A DNA stretch of 64,000 bases from Micropruina sp. GTDB lineage: Bacteria > Actinomycetota > Actinomycetes > Propionibacteriales > Propionibacteriaceae. This document shows, piece after piece, positions 1-9,299 of this stretch (position 1 is its first letter; each line of letters starts with the position of its first letter). The notes beneath the pieces were generated by a model. The model was not told where the DNA came from. It searched no databases and saw only the letters and a program-made list of their open reading frames with translations. The DNA is taken from assembly GCA_016711205.1 (NCBI GenBank), contig JADJTM010000002.1, forward strand, positions 1,240,001 through 1,304,000, written 5' to 3'. The translations under genes were made by a program, and so were the position numbers.

Positions 1-2
1 CC

Positions 3-902
3 GACGACACCACCGCGATCGCGCACCACCTGGCTGCGGCAGACCCGCGCATCAGTCTGGTCGACAACCCGGCCAACGACATTCCGGTCGGGCTCAACCT
101 CGCAATCGCGGCCAGCCGGCACCCGATCGTGGTGCGGGTGGACGCCCACGCCGAACTGCCGGTCGACTACACCCGAATCATGATCGGCCTGCTCAACGAG
201 ACCGGCGCGGTGAACGTGGGCGGGGTGATGCACGCCCGGGGCCGGACGCCCTTTCAGGCGGCGGTCGCCCGCGCGTACAACTCGCCGTGGGGCCTCGGCG
301 GTGGCCAGTACCACGGCGCGAAGCACGCCGGGCCGTCCGATTCGGCCTACCTCGGGGTGTTCCGCCGCGAGGTGCTCGACGAGGTCGGCGGCTACGACGA
401 GTCGCTGCGTCGCGCCGAGGACTGGGAGCTCAACTCGCGCATTCTCGCCGCCGGGCACCTGATCTGGTACACCCCGGACGTCGCCGTCACCTACTGGCCG
501 CGGGCCACCCCGGCCAGCCTGCGCCGGCAGATGTTCGCCACCGGGGTGTGGCGGGGGCATCTGGTGCGCGAGCAGCGCCGGACACCCCTGAAGTACCTGC
601 CGCCACCGCTGGTCGTGCTGGCGCTGAGCGCGTCCGCTCTGGTCACGGTGGCACAGCACAACGCACTGCTGCCACGCCGGGCCGGACGGCGGGCGGCCGC
701 CGTCCACGCGCTGCCGCTGCTCTACGCGGGCGGGCTGGGATTCGTCTCGGCGCGCTCACTCGGTGCCCGGGACGCGCGCGAATGGCTGCTCAACGTGGCG
801 GTGCTGAGCATCATGCACCTGTCGTGGGGTGCGGGCTTTCTGCGCGGGCTGGTCAGCGGTGCCGCCACCACCGTCGACACCTCACGGCTCACGAACCGGT
901 GA
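3..902 (+). CDS. Family 2 glycosyltransferase, ExoA-like (5' partial)
   Basis: The gene enters from the left edge, so the N-terminal nucleotide-binding part is missing. The visible 299 residues begin in the middle of a GT-A fold: VDNPANDIPVGLN, then RVDAHAE, which fits the metal-binding aspartate region, then GGYDESLRRAEDWEL, the acceptor-side ED motif of family 2 transferases. The spacing resembles the succinoglycan ExoA type. The last hundred residues hold three hydrophobic stretches (about visible residues 202-216, 235-250 and 260-278), so the enzyme is probably membrane-bound and active at the inner face on a lipid-linked sugar. The end overlaps the convergent teichoic-acid-type gene by 14 bases. 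Both fit a surface polysaccharide locus that continues to the left. Sugar donor and acceptor cannot be read from the sequence. Confidence 0.85.
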   Translation, partial: DDTTAIAHHLAAADPRISLVDNPANDIPVGLNLAIAASRHPIVVRVDAHAELPVDYTRIMIGLLNETGAVNVGGVMHARGRTPFQAAVARAYNSPWGLGGGQYHGAKHAGPSDSAYLGVFRREVLDEVGGYDESLRRAEDWELNSRILAAGHLIWYTPDVAVTYWPRATPASLRRQMFATGVWRGHLVREQRRTPLKYLPPPLVVLALSASALVTVAQHNALLPRRAGRRAAAVHALPLLYAGGLGFVSARSLGARDAREWLLNVAVLSIMHLSWGAGFLRGLVSGAATTVDTSRLTNR

Positions 903-2148
903 GCTGCTGCAGGTAGCTCGCCACCCGCTGCGCGTTGCGTCCGTCGGTGTGGCGGTGGGCGAGGGCGGCGATCCGGGCAGTGTGGGCGCGAGCGCGCTCC
1001 AGAGAAGCCGGGTCGGCGTCCAGCCGCTCCAACCGGTCCACCACCCCGTCCCAATCGGTCTGCCAGCGACCGCCGGTGATTTCGGCGTAGTCGAGGTAGA
1101 GCCCGCGGGTCGCCACATAGTGCTCCAGGTCGGGCGCCAGAAACACCAGGGGCCCGCCGGTGACGGCGAAGTCGTACAGCATCGACGAATAGTCGGTGAC
1201 CAGGGCGTCCACACCCCACAGCAGCGGCATGGATTCGGGCAGCAGCGCAGCCGGCGCCAGGTGCACGTACCGCGACGTGTGCCGGTACGAACCGACGCCG
1301 AGCGGATGCGGACGAACGAGCAACACGCTGTCGGTGGCCGCGCACCAACTGTCGATCCGCCGCCATTGGTGGGTCGTGGGCACGCCGGGGTCGGGTTCAC
1401 CGTCGCGCCAGGTCGGTGCGTAGAGCACGACCCGCCGCCCGTTCAGGCCGGGGACGGCGCGCTGCAGCAGCTCGCGTGCGGCCGCGCGACGTCCGGCGGC
1501 ACTGCCTCGGAACAGCACGTCGGTGCGCGGCTCGCCCAGCACCCGCACCTGCTGGGGGGTCAGGTCGAAGGCCGAGCACATCAGGGGCACGAACGTGTCG
1601 GCCGCCACCGGCAGCAGGCTGATCCGGCGAGTGCCGCGCCGGTAGGCCTGGCGCATCACCCGGCGAGCCGCCGGCACCCCGCTCAACGGCCCCAAGGCCA
1701 GGGCGGCGGAGGAGTCGGCGTGCAGCTTCTTCAGCGGCGAGCCGTGCCACAACTGCGCGATGGACGCACCCCCGACCGCGTAGCGGTTCACGTCACCGAA
1801 GCCGTGGGTGATCACCAGTACCCCCGCCGACGCGGTGGTCTCGAAGCCGGCCGGGCTGTCCTTATCCACCCACTCGATGCCCAACGCACCGGCTCGCCGG
1901 GCCTGCTGCTCATCGCCGACCAGCCAGACCAGTCGAGGGGACGGCTGCAGCCGGCGGGCCGCGCGCAGCAGGGCCCGGGCGCCGTCCGTCAGACCGAAAG
2001 CGCTGCCGAAGGCCCAGACCCGCGGGTCTCGGTTGCGGAACCGGGTGCGCACGCTGCCGGTCGCGTAGCGGGGCAGCGCGGCCAGCTTGGCGACATTGCC
2101 CCTCGCGAACGTGAACGGGCGCGGATCGGTTGCGGACATCGCCGCCAC
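889..2148 (-). CDS. CDP-glycerol glycerophosphotransferase-like protein (TagB/TagF family)
   Basis: A 419-residue protein of the CDP-glycerol:poly(glycerophosphate) glycerophosphotransferase family, which adds glycerol phosphate or related polyol phosphates to lipid-linked wall polymers at the cytoplasmic membrane. Seen in the sequence: QLWHGSPLKK about one third in, YAPTWRDG in the middle, a PHP motif, and VTDYSSMLYDFAVTGGPLV near the end. These are the histidine and substrate-binding motifs of the family. It is shorter than TagF and nearer the single-addition TagB size. The first methionine is used; a second ATG three codons later is possible. It lies tail to tail with the glycosyltransferase, so the two are in one locus but not one operon. 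The polymer made is unknown. Confidence 0.88.
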   Translation of the reverse strand: MAAMSATDPRPFTFARGNVAKLAALPRYATGSVRTRFRNRDPRVWAFGSAFGLTDGARALLRAARRLQPSPRLVWLVGDEQQARRAGALGIEWVDKDSPAGFETTASAGVLVITHGFGDVNRYAVGGASIAQLWHGSPLKKLHADSSAALALGPLSGVPAARRVMRQAYRRGTRRISLLPVAADTFVPLMCSAFDLTPQQVRVLGEPRTDVLFRGSAAGRRAAARELLQRAVPGLNGRRVVLYAPTWRDGEPDPGVPTTHQWRRIDSWCAATDSVLLVRPHPLGVGSYRHTSRYVHLAPAALLPESMPLLWGVDALVTDYSSMLYDFAVTGGPLVFLAPDLEHYVATRGLYLDYAEITGGRWQTDWDGVVDRLERLDADPASLERARAHTARIAALAHRHTDGRNAQRVASYLQQLTGS

Positions 2149-2243
2149 CCTAGCTAGATGGGCCGCTCTTTGGGCGCTGCTGGGTGGGATCCGGGCGCAG
2201 CGAGCGCTGATCTATAAACTGTGCCGGTGATCGAGGCGAGCCG

Positions 2244-3578
2244 ATGAATCCTGTCATCAGCAACATGGCGCTGATCATGGTGTTCATCCTCATCGGTGGC
2301 GTCTTCGCGGCGGCCGAAATGGCCCTGGTGTCGTTGCGCGAGAGCCAGGTCAAGCAGCTGTCGACCCGCGGCACCCGGGGCAAGACCGTCGCCGCCCTCG
2401 CCTCCAACCCGAACCGCTTTCTCTCCGCGGTGCAGATCGGCGTCACCCTGTCGGGCTTCCTGTCCGCGGCCTTCGGCGGCGCGACCCTGGAAGGGCCGCT
2501 GTCCGCGGTGCTGATCGGCTGGGGGGTGCCGTCCGGTGCCGCCACGCTGCTCTCGCTGGTGCTGATCACCGTGATCATCAGCTATTTCTCGATCGTGGTC
2601 GGTGAGCTGACCGCGAAACGCCTGGCCATGCAGAGCGCCGAGAGCTTCGCGATGGCGCTGGCGCCGCTGGTCAACGCGATCGCGACCCTCGCCCGTCCGG
2701 TGATCTGGTTTCTCGGCGTCTCCACCAACGCGCTGGTGCGGGTCTTCGGCGGCGACCCCAGGGCAGGCCGCGAAGAGGTCACCGACGAGGAGTTGCGGGC
2801 CATGGTCACCTCGTCGTCCACGCTGGGCGATGAGGAACGCCAGATCGTGGACGAGGTGTTCGCCGCCGGCCAGGTGAGCCTGCGCGAGGCCATGGTGCCC
2901 CGCACCGAGGTGGATTTCATCACCGGCGATATGCCAGCCCACAAGGTCATTCGTACCTTTCATGACTCGCCGCACAGCCGCTATCCGGTGATCGGCGAAG
3001 ACGTGGACGACGTGCTCGGCTTCGTCCACGTGCGCGACCTGTTCGACCTCGACCCGGCCGCCCGCAACGCACCGGTGCGGCAGCTGGTGCGTCCGGTGGT
3101 GTCGTTGCCGCACACCATGAAGATCCTTCGGGCCCTGTCGGAACTGCGGGCCGCGAACGCGCACCTGTCGATCGTCCGCGACGAGTACGGCGGCACCGCC
3201 GGCATCGTCACCATGGAGGATCTGGTCGAAGAGCTGGTCGGTGACATCTCCGACGAGTTCGACCAACCGGTCGTCGAATCGCCGGCGTCGCCGACCCGCA
3301 CCGAGCTGGACGGCCTGGAAACCATCGAGGAGTTCGGCGAAACGGTCGGCTACGTGTTGCCGGAGGGACCCTACGACACCGTTGCCGGGTTCGTGATGGC
3401 GCATCTGGGGCACCTGCCGGAGCTCAACGACGCCGCGGAGGTGGCGCTCGATCCGGTGCAGGCCGGTGAGGGTGACCCGCAGCTTTTCCGGTTCACCGTC
3501 ATCGAGCTGGACGGACGACGCGCGGCCCGGCTGCGGCTGGAACCCCTCGGCGCCGTGCCCGAAGCGGGGCAGCCATGA
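2244..3578 (+). CDS. CNNM/CorC-type membrane protein with CBS pair (hemolysin C family)
   Basis: 444 residues. Three to four transmembrane segments of the DUF21/CNNM domain fill roughly residues 5-190 (for example IMVFILIGGVFAAAEMAL and LLSLVLITVIISYFSIVVGE). A CBS pair follows at about 205-335 (VPRTEVDFI, SRYPVIGEDVDDVLGFVHVRDL, IVRDEYGGTAGIVTMEDLVEELVGDI is the classic second CBS sequence). A CorC_HlyC domain at about 345-435 closes the protein. Family members are linked to magnesium or cobalt efflux and resistance; the old hemolysin name is historical. A TATAAA sequence at 2213-2218 might be a -10 element but has no matching -35. The stop overlaps the next start by four bases, which suggests translational coupling. 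Confidence 0.92.
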   Translation: MNPVISNMALIMVFILIGGVFAAAEMALVSLRESQVKQLSTRGTRGKTVAALASNPNRFLSAVQIGVTLSGFLSAAFGGATLEGPLSAVLIGWGVPSGAATLLSLVLITVIISYFSIVVGELTAKRLAMQSAESFAMALAPLVNAIATLARPVIWFLGVSTNALVRVFGGDPRAGREEVTDEELRAMVTSSSTLGDEERQIVDEVFAAGQVSLREAMVPRTEVDFITGDMPAHKVIRTFHDSPHSRYPVIGEDVDDVLGFVHVRDLFDLDPAARNAPVRQLVRPVVSLPHTMKILRALSELRAANAHLSIVRDEYGGTAGIVTMEDLVEELVGDISDEFDQPVVESPASPTRTELDGLETIEEFGETVGYVLPEGPYDTVAGFVMAHLGHLPELNDAAEVALDPVQAGEGDPQLFRFTVIELDGRRAARLRLEPLGAVPEAGQP

Positions 3579-4794
3579 CCGAGCAGGATCCGGACGGGTC
3601 CCGGCTGCTCACCTCGCCCGAGGTGGGGGAGCTGCTCGGCGCCGCCGTCGAACATGCCGGCGGACGGCTGGTGCGCTGGGCCCTCGACCATGTGGACGCC
3701 AATCCGCAGCAGTCCACCACCGCCACCTACAGCGCGACGGTGGCCTGGTCCTACGGCGAGCGCGACGAGCTGCTGGGTGTCAGCGCGCGCGCGTCCGGGC
3801 CCGCGGCGACCGACAGCCGGGCCGAGATCTTCGCTGACGGCGAGCGTGAGGTGGCCGTCTGGATCTACCCGGCCGACCCGGACCTGCCCGGGCTGGCCCG
3901 GGCGGCCTACACCGAGCAGATGGCGGCACTTCTCACTGAATCGGACGCGCTGGGCCGTCCGGTGGCGGCCGACGAGGTGTCTTTGCGGATGATCGGCTAC
4001 CGGCCACGGCGGCGGGCGGTGCTCAAGGTCGAGGTCACCGGCCCGCCGGCGGTGCTCTACTGCAGGTGCTGCGCGAACGGGTCTTCGGGGACGTGGTGAA
4101 GCGGCACCAGTTGCTGCTCGAGGCCGGCGTGCCGGCGCCGGTGATCGCCGCCACCACCGCCGACGGCCTGCTGCTGTTGCGCAATCTGCCCGGACGTCCG
4201 CTGGCCAAGGCGGTGTTCGAGGAGCAGGATCCGTGCACCGCCGAGCAGCTCATCCAGCTGCTGGACGCCATGCCGATGAGCGTCACCCGGTTGGAGCGGC
4301 GTCCGCCCTGGTCGGACGCCGTGCAGCACTACGCGCAGATGGTGGCGGCGGCGGTGCCGAGCGCCACCGACAAGCTGGACTGGCTGGTGCAGCAGGTCAC
4401 CGATGGACTCGCGACGGTTCCGCTGGGCAACGAACCCACGCACGGCGACTTCCACGAGGGCCAGGTGCACGTGGCCGGCGGACGAATAGTCGGCATGCTC
4501 GACGTCGACACCGTCGGGCCCGGCCGGCGCGCGGACGACCTGGCGTGCCTGATCGCCCATCTTTCCACGATCCAGCGCATGAACGCCGCGCAGGAGGCCC
4601 GGGTGCATCGGCTGATCCGCACCTGGGTGCCGGTGTTCGACACCCGGGTCGATCCGCTCGAACTGCGGCTACGGGCCGCTGCGGTGATCATTTCGCTGGC
4701 CACCGGCCCGTTCCGCGGTCAGGAACCGGACTGGGAATGGGAGACCATGCGCATGATCGCCTCTGCTGAGGCGCTGGTGCGGCAGGTCAGCTGA
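3575..4794 (+). CDS. APH-fold phosphotransferase, split by a one-base frameshift
   Basis: The first frame opens at 3575 with MTEQDPDGSRLLTSPEVGEL and runs to about 4060. The protein then continues in the next frame to 4794. At the break the sequence reads VLYCRCC in frame one, while one extra C before TGCAGGTG would give VLY-LQVLRERVFGDVVKRH, a natural continuation. The second part has the kinase catalytic loop HGDFHEGQ, then DVDTVGPGRRADDLA, the metal-binding D-x-D region of aminoglycoside/choline kinase-like enzymes. The joined protein would have about 406 residues. The substrate is unknown; antibiotic resistance should not be assumed, since actinobacteria hold many housekeeping kinases of this fold. 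The start overlaps the CNNM stop. It is either a sequence error or a recent pseudogene; the clean continuation favours the former. Confidence 0.75.
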
Positions 4795-4801
4795 GCGGGT
4801 A

Positions 4802-5068
4802 TCCGACAGGTATTGGGGACGGTTCCTTTACCTGTCGGAGCCGCGACAGGTATTGGGGACGGTTCCTTTCCCGGTCGGACTGTCCGGGCGCAGCGAGGCA
4901 TCAGCGGCCCGGGCTGAGGGGCCTTCATCCTCGAGAGTCGGTGACGGGGAAAGGAACCGTCCCCATTCCCGGTCGGTGGGGGAGTGGGCGACGGGGATAG
5001 GAACCGTCCCCATTCCCGGTCGGTGGGGGATAGTGGGCGACGGGGATAGGAACCGTCCCCATTCCCGG
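4802..5068. repeat. Array of five GGGGACGGTTCC-core stem-loops (family B)
   Basis: The 390-base gap between the phosphotransferase and mutA holds this array and no gene. The core occurs directly at 4815-4826 and 4855-4866, and as its reverse complement at 4953-4964, 5000-5011 and 5049-5060. The first unit is a perfect stem-loop: 11-base arms at 4802-4812 and 4829-4839 around the core. The later units have arms of the GACGGGGA / TTCCCGGTC type with one mismatch. The two orientations face each other across 4870-4945. From 5069 to 5184 I see only the mutA leader, with no strong promoter. The family resembles transposase-mobilised REP-like elements, but no transposase lies in the window. Confidence 0.85.
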
Positions 5069-5184
5069 TCACCCCCTCGGCCGAACCTGGGACGGGGTCT
5101 CGCGGGTCGAGATTTCTGCTCTCGCAGCCCGAGTCATTCCGCCGATGGGCAGCGCTGACAAGGTCGGAGTCCTAGGCTGCGACC

Positions 5185-7068
5185 ATGACCGAATCCCCGC
5201 TCACCCTGGCCGGCGACTTCACTGCGCCGAGCCGGCAGGACTGGGAGGCCGAGGTCCTCAAGGTGCTCAACCGGCGCCGTCCCGAGGGCAAGGAACTCTC
5301 CATCGAGCAGGCGATGAAGCGACTCACCACGATCACCGTGGACGAGCTCGTCATCGACCCGCTCTACACCAGCGCAACCGACACCGACGCCGACCGTGAC
5401 CTGGGCCACCCGGGCGTGACCCCGTTCACCCGGGGCACCTCGCTGCGCACCGGAGCGATCCACGCCTGGGACGTCACCCAGCTGCACGAGGATCCCGACG
5501 TCGCGTTCAGCAACGCCGCCGCGCTCGCCGACCTGGCCAAGGGCGCGACCTCGCTGTGGCTCCGGGTCGATCCCGACGCCATCGCCGCCACCGACGTCGC
5601 TGCCGTGCTGGCCGGGGTACTGCCCGAGCTCGCCCGCCTGCGGGTCAGCAGCCACACCGATCAGTTCGCGGCCGCCGCTGCGCTGGCCGACTTCTGGCGG
5701 GCCAGCGGCAAGGCCGCCGAGGTCGGCGGCAGCCTGGGCATTGACGTGCTGGGCCATGCGGCGCGCACCGGCGAGGCGCCCGACTTCGCCGCTCAGCGCG
5801 AATGGGTCAGCACATCGGTCACCGAGTTTCCGAAGGCCCGGGCCCTCGCCGTCGACACCCTCGTCTACGACGACGCCGGTGCGGGCGATGTCGACGTGCT
5901 GGCCTTCGCGATCGCCACCGCGGTCGAGCACCTGCGCGATCTCGAGCAGGCCGGCATCGGCGCCGAGCAGGTTTTCGCGCAGCTCGCGTTCCGGGTGCCG
6001 ATCAACGCCGACCAGTTCATGACGATCGCCCGGCTGCGTGCCCTGCGCCGGCTATGGGCGAGGGTAGGTGAGGTCAGCGGCGTCCGGGCGAGCAAGCGCG
6101 GAGCCATTCAGCTGGCCGTCACCTCCGGCCGCATGATCACCCGGGACGACCCGTGGGTTAACTTGCTGCGCGGCACCATCGCCACCTTCGCCGGCGCGGT
6201 CGGCGGGGCCGAGTCGATCACCGTGCTGCCGCACGACACCGCGTGGGGCCTGCCCACCGATTTCTCCCGGCGGATGGCTCGCAACATTCAACTGCTGGCC
6301 GCTGAAGAGTCCAACCTGGGCCGGGTCGCCGACCCGGCCGGCGGCTCCTGGTACGTGGAGAGCCTCACCGACCAGCTCGCCGAACGCGCCTGGAAGCGGT
6401 TCCAAGAGATCGAGGCGATCGGCGGCATGGCGAAGGCCCTGGCCGATGGACACATCGCCGAGAGCATCGACGCCACGGTCGCGGCGCGCGCCGTCCGGCT
6501 GGCCAACCGGCGCCAGCCGATCACCGGTGTGTCGATGTTCCCCAACGCGAGCGAGCAACCGCTCGAGGTGCGTCCGCGGCCCACCGCGCCCACGTACGGA
6601 GGCCTGCAGCCCCGCCGCGACAGCGAGATCTTCGAGGCGCTGCGCGACCGGGTGAACGCCGACGCCGACAAGGCCAAAGTGTTCATGGCCTGCCTGGGTG
6701 CACGGCGAGATTTCGGGCCGCGCGAGCAGTTCACGTCCAACGTGCTGCTGGTGGCCGGGCTCGAGCATCCCGCCAGCGAAGGCGGAACCCCCGACGAGAT
6801 CGTCCAGCAGGTCACGGCCGCCGGCGCCACCACCGTGGTGCTGTGCTCGTCCGCCAAGGTGTACGCCGCCCAGGCGATCGACGTGGTCAAGGCACTCAAG
6901 GCGGCGGGCGTCAGCACCGTCCTGATCGCCGGACGCCGCACCGAAACCGGCTCCGATGAGGCCGCGAGCCTGATCGACGGCGAGATCTTCGACGGCATGG
7001 ACGTCGCCGGCTTCCTGGCCGGCATCCTCGACCAACTGGGCCTCGCCCAGGCAGGAGCGGCACAGTGA
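5185..7068 (+). CDS. mutA: Methylmalonyl-CoA mutase small (beta) subunit
   Basis: 627 residues, the usual length for the small subunit of the heterodimeric adenosylcobalamin enzyme that interconverts (R)-methylmalonyl-CoA and succinyl-CoA. The N-terminal two thirds form the mutase barrel (DPLYTSATD, GTSLRTGAIHAWDVTQLHEDP, LPTDFSRRMARNIQLL, DPAGGSWYVESLTDQLAE). The C-terminal cobalamin-binding-like domain is kept but lacks the DxHxxG histidine loop, as expected for the non-catalytic subunit, whose job is structural. It overlaps mutB by four bases (GTGA), so the two are translationally coupled. No good Shine-Dalgarno sequence precedes the ATG. The start is supported by the typical N-terminus and by lack of coding signal upstream. 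Confidence 0.97.
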   Translation: MTESPLTLAGDFTAPSRQDWEAEVLKVLNRRRPEGKELSIEQAMKRLTTITVDELVIDPLYTSATDTDADRDLGHPGVTPFTRGTSLRTGAIHAWDVTQLHEDPDVAFSNAAALADLAKGATSLWLRVDPDAIAATDVAAVLAGVLPELARLRVSSHTDQFAAAAALADFWRASGKAAEVGGSLGIDVLGHAARTGEAPDFAAQREWVSTSVTEFPKARALAVDTLVYDDAGAGDVDVLAFAIATAVEHLRDLEQAGIGAEQVFAQLAFRVPINADQFMTIARLRALRRLWARVGEVSGVRASKRGAIQLAVTSGRMITRDDPWVNLLRGTIATFAGAVGGAESITVLPHDTAWGLPTDFSRRMARNIQLLAAEESNLGRVADPAGGSWYVESLTDQLAERAWKRFQEIEAIGGMAKALADGHIAESIDATVAARAVRLANRRQPITGVSMFPNASEQPLEVRPRPTAPTYGGLQPRRDSEIFEALRDRVNADADKAKVFMACLGARRDFGPREQFTSNVLLVAGLEHPASEGGTPDEIVQQVTAAGATTVVLCSSAKVYAAQAIDVVKALKAAGVSTVLIAGRRTETGSDEAASLIDGEIFDGMDVAGFLAGILDQLGLAQAGAAQ

Positions 7069-9254
7069 GCATTCCTCGTTTCGACAGCATCGAGCTGGGC
7101 GATGACGCGTCCCCGGCCGATTCCGCACAGCAGTGGGAGGACCTGATCGACCAGGTGCCGTCCTACAGCAAGGGCTGGCAGACTCCCGAGCACATTCTGG
7201 TGCCGCCGGTCTATGACGACGGCGCCTACGCCGGCCTCGACTTCCTGAGCACCTACCCCGGCATTCCGCCGTTCCTGCGCGGCCCGTACGCCACCATGTA
7301 CGTCAACCAGCCCTGGACGATCCGGCAGTACGCCGGCTTCTCGACCGCCGAAGAGTCCAACGCGTTCTACCGGCGCAACCTGGCCGCCGGCCAGAAGGGT
7401 CTCTCAGTCGCCTTCGACCTGGCCACCCACCGCGGGTACGACTCCGACCACCCTCGGGTGACCGGTGACGTCGGCATGGCGGGTGTCGCGATCGACTCGA
7501 TCCTCGACATGCGGCAACTGTTCGAGGGCATTCCGCTCGACCAGATGAGCGTGTCGATGACGATGAACGGTGCCGTGCTGCCGGTGCTGGCGCTCTACGT
7601 GGTGGCTGCCGAAGAGCAGGGGGTGAAGCCGGAACAGCTCGCGGGCACGATCCAGAACGACATTCTCAAGGAGTTCATGGTTCGCAACACCTACATTTAC
7701 CCGCCCGAGCCGTCCATGCGGATCATCAGCGACATCTTCGCCTACACCAGCGCGAACATGCCCAAGTTCAACTCGATCTCGATCTCGGGCTACCACATGC
7801 AGGAGGCGGGTGCGACCGCCGACATCGAGATGGCCTACACCCTGGCCGACGGCGTGGAGTACATCCGGGCCGGTAAATCGGTGGGCCTCAAGGTCGACCA
7901 GTTCGCGCCCCGGCTGTCGTTCTTCTGGGCCGTCGGCATGAACTTCTTCATGGAGGTGGCCAAGTTCCGCGCGGCCCGCCTGCTGTGGGCGCGCCTCGTC
8001 CGGCAGTTCGGGCCCAAGAACCCCAAGTCGATGTCGCTGCGCACCCATTCGCAGACCTCGGGCTGGTCGCTCACCGCGCAGGACGTGTTCAACAACGTCG
8101 GACGCACCTGCCTGGAGGCGATGGCCGCCACCCAGGGCCACACCCAGTCGCTGCACACCAACGCACTGGACGAGGCCATCGCCCTGCCGACCGACTTCTC
8201 GGCCCGGATCGCCCGCAACACCCAGCTGTTCATTCAGCAGGAGTCGGGCACCTGCCGGGTGGTCGACCCGTGGGCCGGCTCGGCCTACGTCGAGCGGCTC
8301 ACCTACGAGCTGGCCCGCAAGGCGTGGGAACTGATCAGCGAGGTCGAGGCCGCCGGCGGCATGGCCAAGGCGATCGAGGCCGGCATTCCCAAGATGCGCA
8401 TCGAAGAGGCCGCAGCCCGCACCCAGGCCCGGATCGACTCCGGCCGGCAGCCCCTGATCGGCGTCAACAAGTACATCGTCGAGCATGACGAGCCGCCGGA
8501 GGTGCTCAAGGTCGACAACGCCAAGGTGCGCGACGAGCAGATCGCCAAGCTGCAGCGGCTTCGTGCCGAGCGCGACGAGGCGGCCACCAAGGCGGCGCTG
8601 GAGAAGCTGACCTGGGCGGCCGGCAACCCCGACCCGACCGATCCCGAGCGCAACCTGCTGAACCTGGCCATCGACGCGGCGCGCAAGTCGGCGTCCGTCG
8701 GCGAGATCTCGGACGCGCTCGAGCAGGTCTTCGGGCGCTACACCGCACAGATCCGTACGATCAGTGGGGTGTACCGCAGCGAGACCGGACAGAGCACGGG
8801 CGTCGAGAAGGCGCGCGGGCTGGTGGAGGAGTTCGAGAAGGCCGAGGGACGCCGTCCGCGCATCCTGGTCGCCAAGATGGGTCAGGACGGCCACGACCGC
8901 GGCCAGAAGGTGATCTCGACGGCGTTCGCCGACCTCGGCTTCGACGTCGACGTCGGCCCGCTGTTCCAGACCCCCGGTGAGGTCGCCCGGCAGGCCGTCG
9001 AGGCGGACGTCCACGTGGTGGGTGTCTCGTCCCTGGCGGCCGGTCACCTGACCCTGGTGCCGGCGCTGCGGGCGGAACTCGACACGCTCGGTCGCGACGA
9101 CATGATGATCGTGGTGGGCGGCGTTATTCCGGCGCAGGACTTCGACGAGTTGCGGGCCAACGGAGCGGACGCCATCTACCCGCCGGGAACGATCATTCCC
9201 GAAGCAGCGGTGGAGTTGCTGCAGAAGCTGCGGGATCGGCTGGAGGACGAGTAG
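7065..9254 (+). CDS. mutB: Methylmalonyl-CoA mutase large (alpha) subunit
   Basis: 729 residues, the catalytic adenosylcobalamin subunit. The barrel carries strongly conserved blocks: RGPYATMYVNQPWTIRQYAG (the tyrosine of the active site lies in this region), FDLATHRGYDSDHPRV, SVSMTMNGAVLP, SISGYHMQEAGA and RTHSQTSGWSLTAQD. The C-terminal B12-binding domain starts near residue 590 and has the DxHxxG base-off motif in MGQDGHDRGQK at about residue 605, followed by the SSLAAGH and VVGGVIP loops. It uses a GTG start inside the mutA stop. Together with the propionyl-CoA carboxylase near 33-36 kb it forms the propionyl-CoA to succinyl-CoA route in the cytosol. A perfect 11-base-pair stem lies just downstream and may end the transcript. 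Confidence 0.98.
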   Translation: MSIPRFDSIELGDDASPADSAQQWEDLIDQVPSYSKGWQTPEHILVPPVYDDGAYAGLDFLSTYPGIPPFLRGPYATMYVNQPWTIRQYAGFSTAEESNAFYRRNLAAGQKGLSVAFDLATHRGYDSDHPRVTGDVGMAGVAIDSILDMRQLFEGIPLDQMSVSMTMNGAVLPVLALYVVAAEEQGVKPEQLAGTIQNDILKEFMVRNTYIYPPEPSMRIISDIFAYTSANMPKFNSISISGYHMQEAGATADIEMAYTLADGVEYIRAGKSVGLKVDQFAPRLSFFWAVGMNFFMEVAKFRAARLLWARLVRQFGPKNPKSMSLRTHSQTSGWSLTAQDVFNNVGRTCLEAMAATQGHTQSLHTNALDEAIALPTDFSARIARNTQLFIQQESGTCRVVDPWAGSAYVERLTYELARKAWELISEVEAAGGMAKAIEAGIPKMRIEEAAARTQARIDSGRQPLIGVNKYIVEHDEPPEVLKVDNAKVRDEQIAKLQRLRAERDEAATKAALEKLTWAAGNPDPTDPERNLLNLAIDAARKSASVGEISDALEQVFGRYTAQIRTISGVYRSETGQSTGVEKARGLVEEFEKAEGRRPRILVAKMGQDGHDRGQKVISTAFADLGFDVDVGPLFQTPGEVARQAVEADVHVVGVSSLAAGHLTLVPALRAELDTLGRDDMMIVVGGVIPAQDFDELRANGADAIYPPGTIIPEAAVELLQKLRDRLEDE

Positions 9255-9266
9255 GGGTTCGGTAGG

Positions 9267-9299
9267 CGGCTCCGTGGTTGCGTTTGTTCCACGGAGCCG
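9267..9299 (+). terminator. Stem-loop downstream of mutB
   Basis: A perfect 11-base inverted repeat, CGGCTCCGTGG at 9267-9277 and CCACGGAGCCG at 9289-9299, encloses an 11-base T-rich loop. It starts 13 bases after the mutB stop, the right place for an intrinsic terminator or an RNA 3'-end stabiliser, although no long T-run follows. Its right arm is shared with a second, larger hairpin (9292-9421), so only one of the two can form at a time. Confidence 0.6.

Noticed and set aside
889..2157. Long open frames on the strand opposite to the glycerophosphotransferase, mutB, accD and manC genes
   Set aside because: They mirror real genes in a high-GC genome, show no motifs, and have low-complexity composition.
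3575..4794. Aminoglycoside resistance gene
   Set aside because: Only the general kinase fold is visible; the fold is shared with many housekeeping enzymes and the gene has a frameshift.
4802..5068. CRISPR array
   Set aside because: Units are few, change orientation, are self-complementary and lack unique spacers of equal length; no cas genes are nearby.
5069..5184. Cobalamin riboswitch upstream of mutA
   Set aside because: The leader is short and I find no B12-box-like sequence.
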